DNA from: JANPBY01 sp963851405
GTDB lineage: Bacteria > Actinomycetota > Actinomycetes > DATJPE01
Direction: 5' to 3'
Length of the DNA stretch: 64,000 bases
NCBI GenBank assembly: GCA_963851405.1
Contig: CAWKPB010000007.1
Location: 372,001 to 436,000 of the forward strand
Shown here: in pieces, positions 62,555 to 64,000 of the stretch
How positions within the stretch are numbered: position 1 is the first letter of the stretch
How the letters are laid out: every line of letters starts with the position of its first letter
Notes under the pieces: model-generated
The model's input: only the letters and a program-made list of their open reading frames with translations
The model's database searches: none
Told to the model about the DNA's origin: nothing
Program-made: the position numbers and the translations under genes

Positions 62555-63892
62555 TTAGGGGCTGAGGGCGTCGCGCATCGCGACGAACTTGGCCTGCGCC
62601 TCGGCAAGCTCGGCCTCGGGATCGGAGCCCGCGACGATCCCGCACCCGGCAAACAAGCGCACGCGCGACCCCGTGACCTCACCGCAGCGCAGCGCGATCC
62701 CGAGTTCGCCGTCGCCGTCGGCGCTGATCCACCCCACCGGCCCGGCATAGCGCCCGCGGTCCATACCCTCGAGCTCGCGGATCTGGGCCAGCGCGGCCTC
62801 GCGCGGCGTCCCGCACACGGCCGCCGACGGGTGCAGCGCCGCCGCGAGGGTCAACGCCGTCGAGCCGTCGCGTACGACCCCGGTCACGTCCGTGGCCAGG
62901 TGCATCACGTTGGGCAGGTGCAGGACGTACGGCGCCTCGGGCACGTTCGTGGACGAGCAGTGCGGCGCGAGCGCCTCAGCCACGGACCGTACGGCGTATT
63001 CGTGCTCCTCGAGGTCCTTGCTGGACCGAGCCAGCGATCCGGCGAGCGCCAGGTCGCGGAGGTCGTCGCCGGTTCGCCGGATCGTCCCGGCGAGCACCCG
63101 CGAGGTAACCAGCCCCTGGTGCAGGCGGACCAACATCTCCGGTGTTGCACCGACCAGGCCGTCGACGTGGAAGGCCCAGCACGCCTCGTAGTCGGCGGCC
63201 AGCCGTTCGAGCGGCCAGCGCACATCCAGCGGCTCACCGGCCTCGGCGACCAGGTCGCGCGCCAGCACGACCTTCTCCAGGTCGCCAGACGCGATGAGTG
63301 CCACCGCGTCGGCTACCGCCGCGGTCCACTCCGCTCCGGACCGGCTGCCCTCGGCGAACGCCACGTCCGGCGGCCGGACGACCGGGTCGGGGTTGGGCGC
63401 CAGGGCCACGGTTTCGGGTAGTTGATCGTCGCCCACCGTCGTGACGAAGCAGCGTCCACCGCGGCGGCCCACCACCACGCGGGGTACGACGAGCACCGAG
63501 GTCACGGCTGCTCTCGCCTCGGCTGCGAGGTCGTCGACGGTGTTGCGGTCGGAACTGGCGTCGTCGGCGAAGGCGAACGACGCAAAGGCGGTGAGGCCAC
63601 TGCCGGTCAGCCCGACCTCGTCCCGTACGACCGCATGGGCCACGACCTGGGACCACCACGCTTCGGCCTGCGCGAACCGCATCGGCCCGGAGACCTCGAG
63701 CCTGGCCGCGCACCCCCAACCTACGAGTCCCTCGCCGTGCTGGAGCCAGGCGAGGGCGCCTTCGCGGGGCAGCAGTGAGACGAGCGGTCCGGGGTCCTCG
63801 ACTTCGACCGTGCGCGCCACGAGCCGCGGGCCAGCAGCGAGCCTGGGGCTGGCCGTGAGCCGAGGGGGCTCCGAGGGAAGGGCACTGCTCAC
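62555..63892 (-). CDS. menF: Isochorismate synthase
   Basis: A 445-residue chorismate-binding enzyme starting the menaquinone pathway. Motifs: KVVLARDLVAEAG, SRVLAGTIRRTG, ALHPSAAVCGTPREAAL, GRYAGPVGWISADGDGELGIALRCGEV and LFAGCGIVAGSDPEAELAEAQAKF. I prefer the GTG at 63892; a longer frame begins at GTG 63955 within an 11-base tandem repeat. EntC-type could also feed siderophores, but the men neighbours favour menaquinone. Confidence 0.92.
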   Translation of the reverse strand: MSSALPSEPPRLTASPRLAAGPRLVARTVEVEDPGPLVSLLPREGALAWLQHGEGLVGWGCAARLEVSGPMRFAQAEAWWSQVVAHAVVRDEVGLTGSGLTAFASFAFADDASSDRNTVDDLAAEARAAVTSVLVVPRVVVGRRGGRCFVTTVGDDQLPETVALAPNPDPVVRPPDVAFAEGSRSGAEWTAAVADAVALIASGDLEKVVLARDLVAEAGEPLDVRWPLERLAADYEACWAFHVDGLVGATPEMLVRLHQGLVTSRVLAGTIRRTGDDLRDLALAGSLARSSKDLEEHEYAVRSVAEALAPHCSSTNVPEAPYVLHLPNVMHLATDVTGVVRDGSTALTLAAALHPSAAVCGTPREAALAQIRELEGMDRGRYAGPVGWISADGDGELGIALRCGEVTGSRVRLFAGCGIVAGSDPEAELAEAQAKFVAMRDALSP

Positions 63893-63949
63893 AGCCGACA
63901 AGCCTAGGCCTGATGCGGGGGCCGCACCTCCGGAGCCCTCGCTCTTCCG

Positions 63950-63982
63950 CCTCACTGCCGCCTCACTGCCGCCTCACTGCCG
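63950..63982. repeat. 11-base tandem repeat, three copies
   Basis: GCCTCACTGCC is repeated exactly three times upstream of menF. Since 11 is not a multiple of 3, copy number would change any frame starting before it, which supports the later menF start. Confidence 0.8.
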
Positions 63983-63984
63983 CC

Positions 63985-64000
63985 CGCGAATGCCGAGAAG
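63985..64000 (-). repeat. Palindromic element B6, cut by the window end
   Basis: GCGAATGCCGAGAAG is the exact complement of the B4/B5 right arm, so a reversed family B copy begins here and continues past the window. Confidence 0.75.

Noticed and set aside
63950..63982. Start of a CRISPR array
   Set aside because: Only three 11-base units with no spacers.

Overview
The window comes from a high-GC Gram-positive actinobacterium. Supporting signs are many GTG starts, ATGA/GTGA gene overlaps, the tiny ribosomal protein bS22, a Rex-hemACD cluster, F420-type flavin enzymes, a mycothiol-type DinB enzyme, a menaquinone pathway, an IdeR-like iron box and class E sortase signals (LAxTG). The mix would fit Propionibacteriales (Nocardioides or Propionibacteriaceae type), but the sequence alone does not settle the genus.

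Layout. 1-3.3 kb: permease fragment, CBS protein, sugar isomerase and an ABC-2 exporter. 3.3-10.3 kb: isochorismatase-like hydrolase, proline dehydrogenase/ProC, a MacAB-like exporter and an AcuC-like deacetylase. 10.4-15.9 kb: HTH protein, bS22, epimerase, acyltransferase, HAD phosphatase, acyl-CoA ligase and glutaredoxin. 16-17.3 kb: iron uptake (FTR1 plus a cupredoxin lipoprotein). 17.4-23 kb: rex-hemA-hemC-cobA/hemD-hemB. 23-32 kb: ECF sigma factor with a beta-propeller partner, small oxidoreductases, an F420 enzyme, threonine aldolase, an LPxTG protein and the hydantoinase/nitrilase pair of reductive pyrimidine breakdown. 33-39 kb: hemL and the cytochrome c system II operon (tlpA-ccdA-resB-ccsB). 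39-49 kb: small membrane proteins, a TetR pair and a disrupted surface-protein region. 48.7-64 kb: ferredoxin reductase and the menaquinone genes menA, E, B, C, D and F, interrupted by other genes and an MMPL transporter. Haem, cytochrome c and menaquinone supply together point to a respiratory core whose haem part is controlled by the NADH sensor Rex.

The most unusual signal is a set of dispersed imperfect palindromes in three families of fixed length: A (57 nt, 5 copies), B (61 nt, 5 full copies and 1 cut by the window end) and C (55 nt, 4 copies). The window also holds three paralogous genes for AbiEi/DUF559-type nuclease-like proteins. Each is bracketed by two copies of one family: A around 32.0-33.0 kb, C around 39.2-40.2 kb and B around 61.4-62.3 kb. 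In every case one copy abuts the stop codon (overlap to 8 nt) and the other lies 75-105 nt upstream of the start. This resembles the REP/RAYT arrangement but with a different protein family, and may be an undescribed mobile or domesticated nuclease-palindrome system.

Caution: from about 30 to 56 kb many clear genes are broken by single-base indels, mostly in G/C runs, while 1-12 kb and 56-64 kb are clean. Most of these look like sequence or assembly errors; I therefore annotate such genes across the break and say where it falls.
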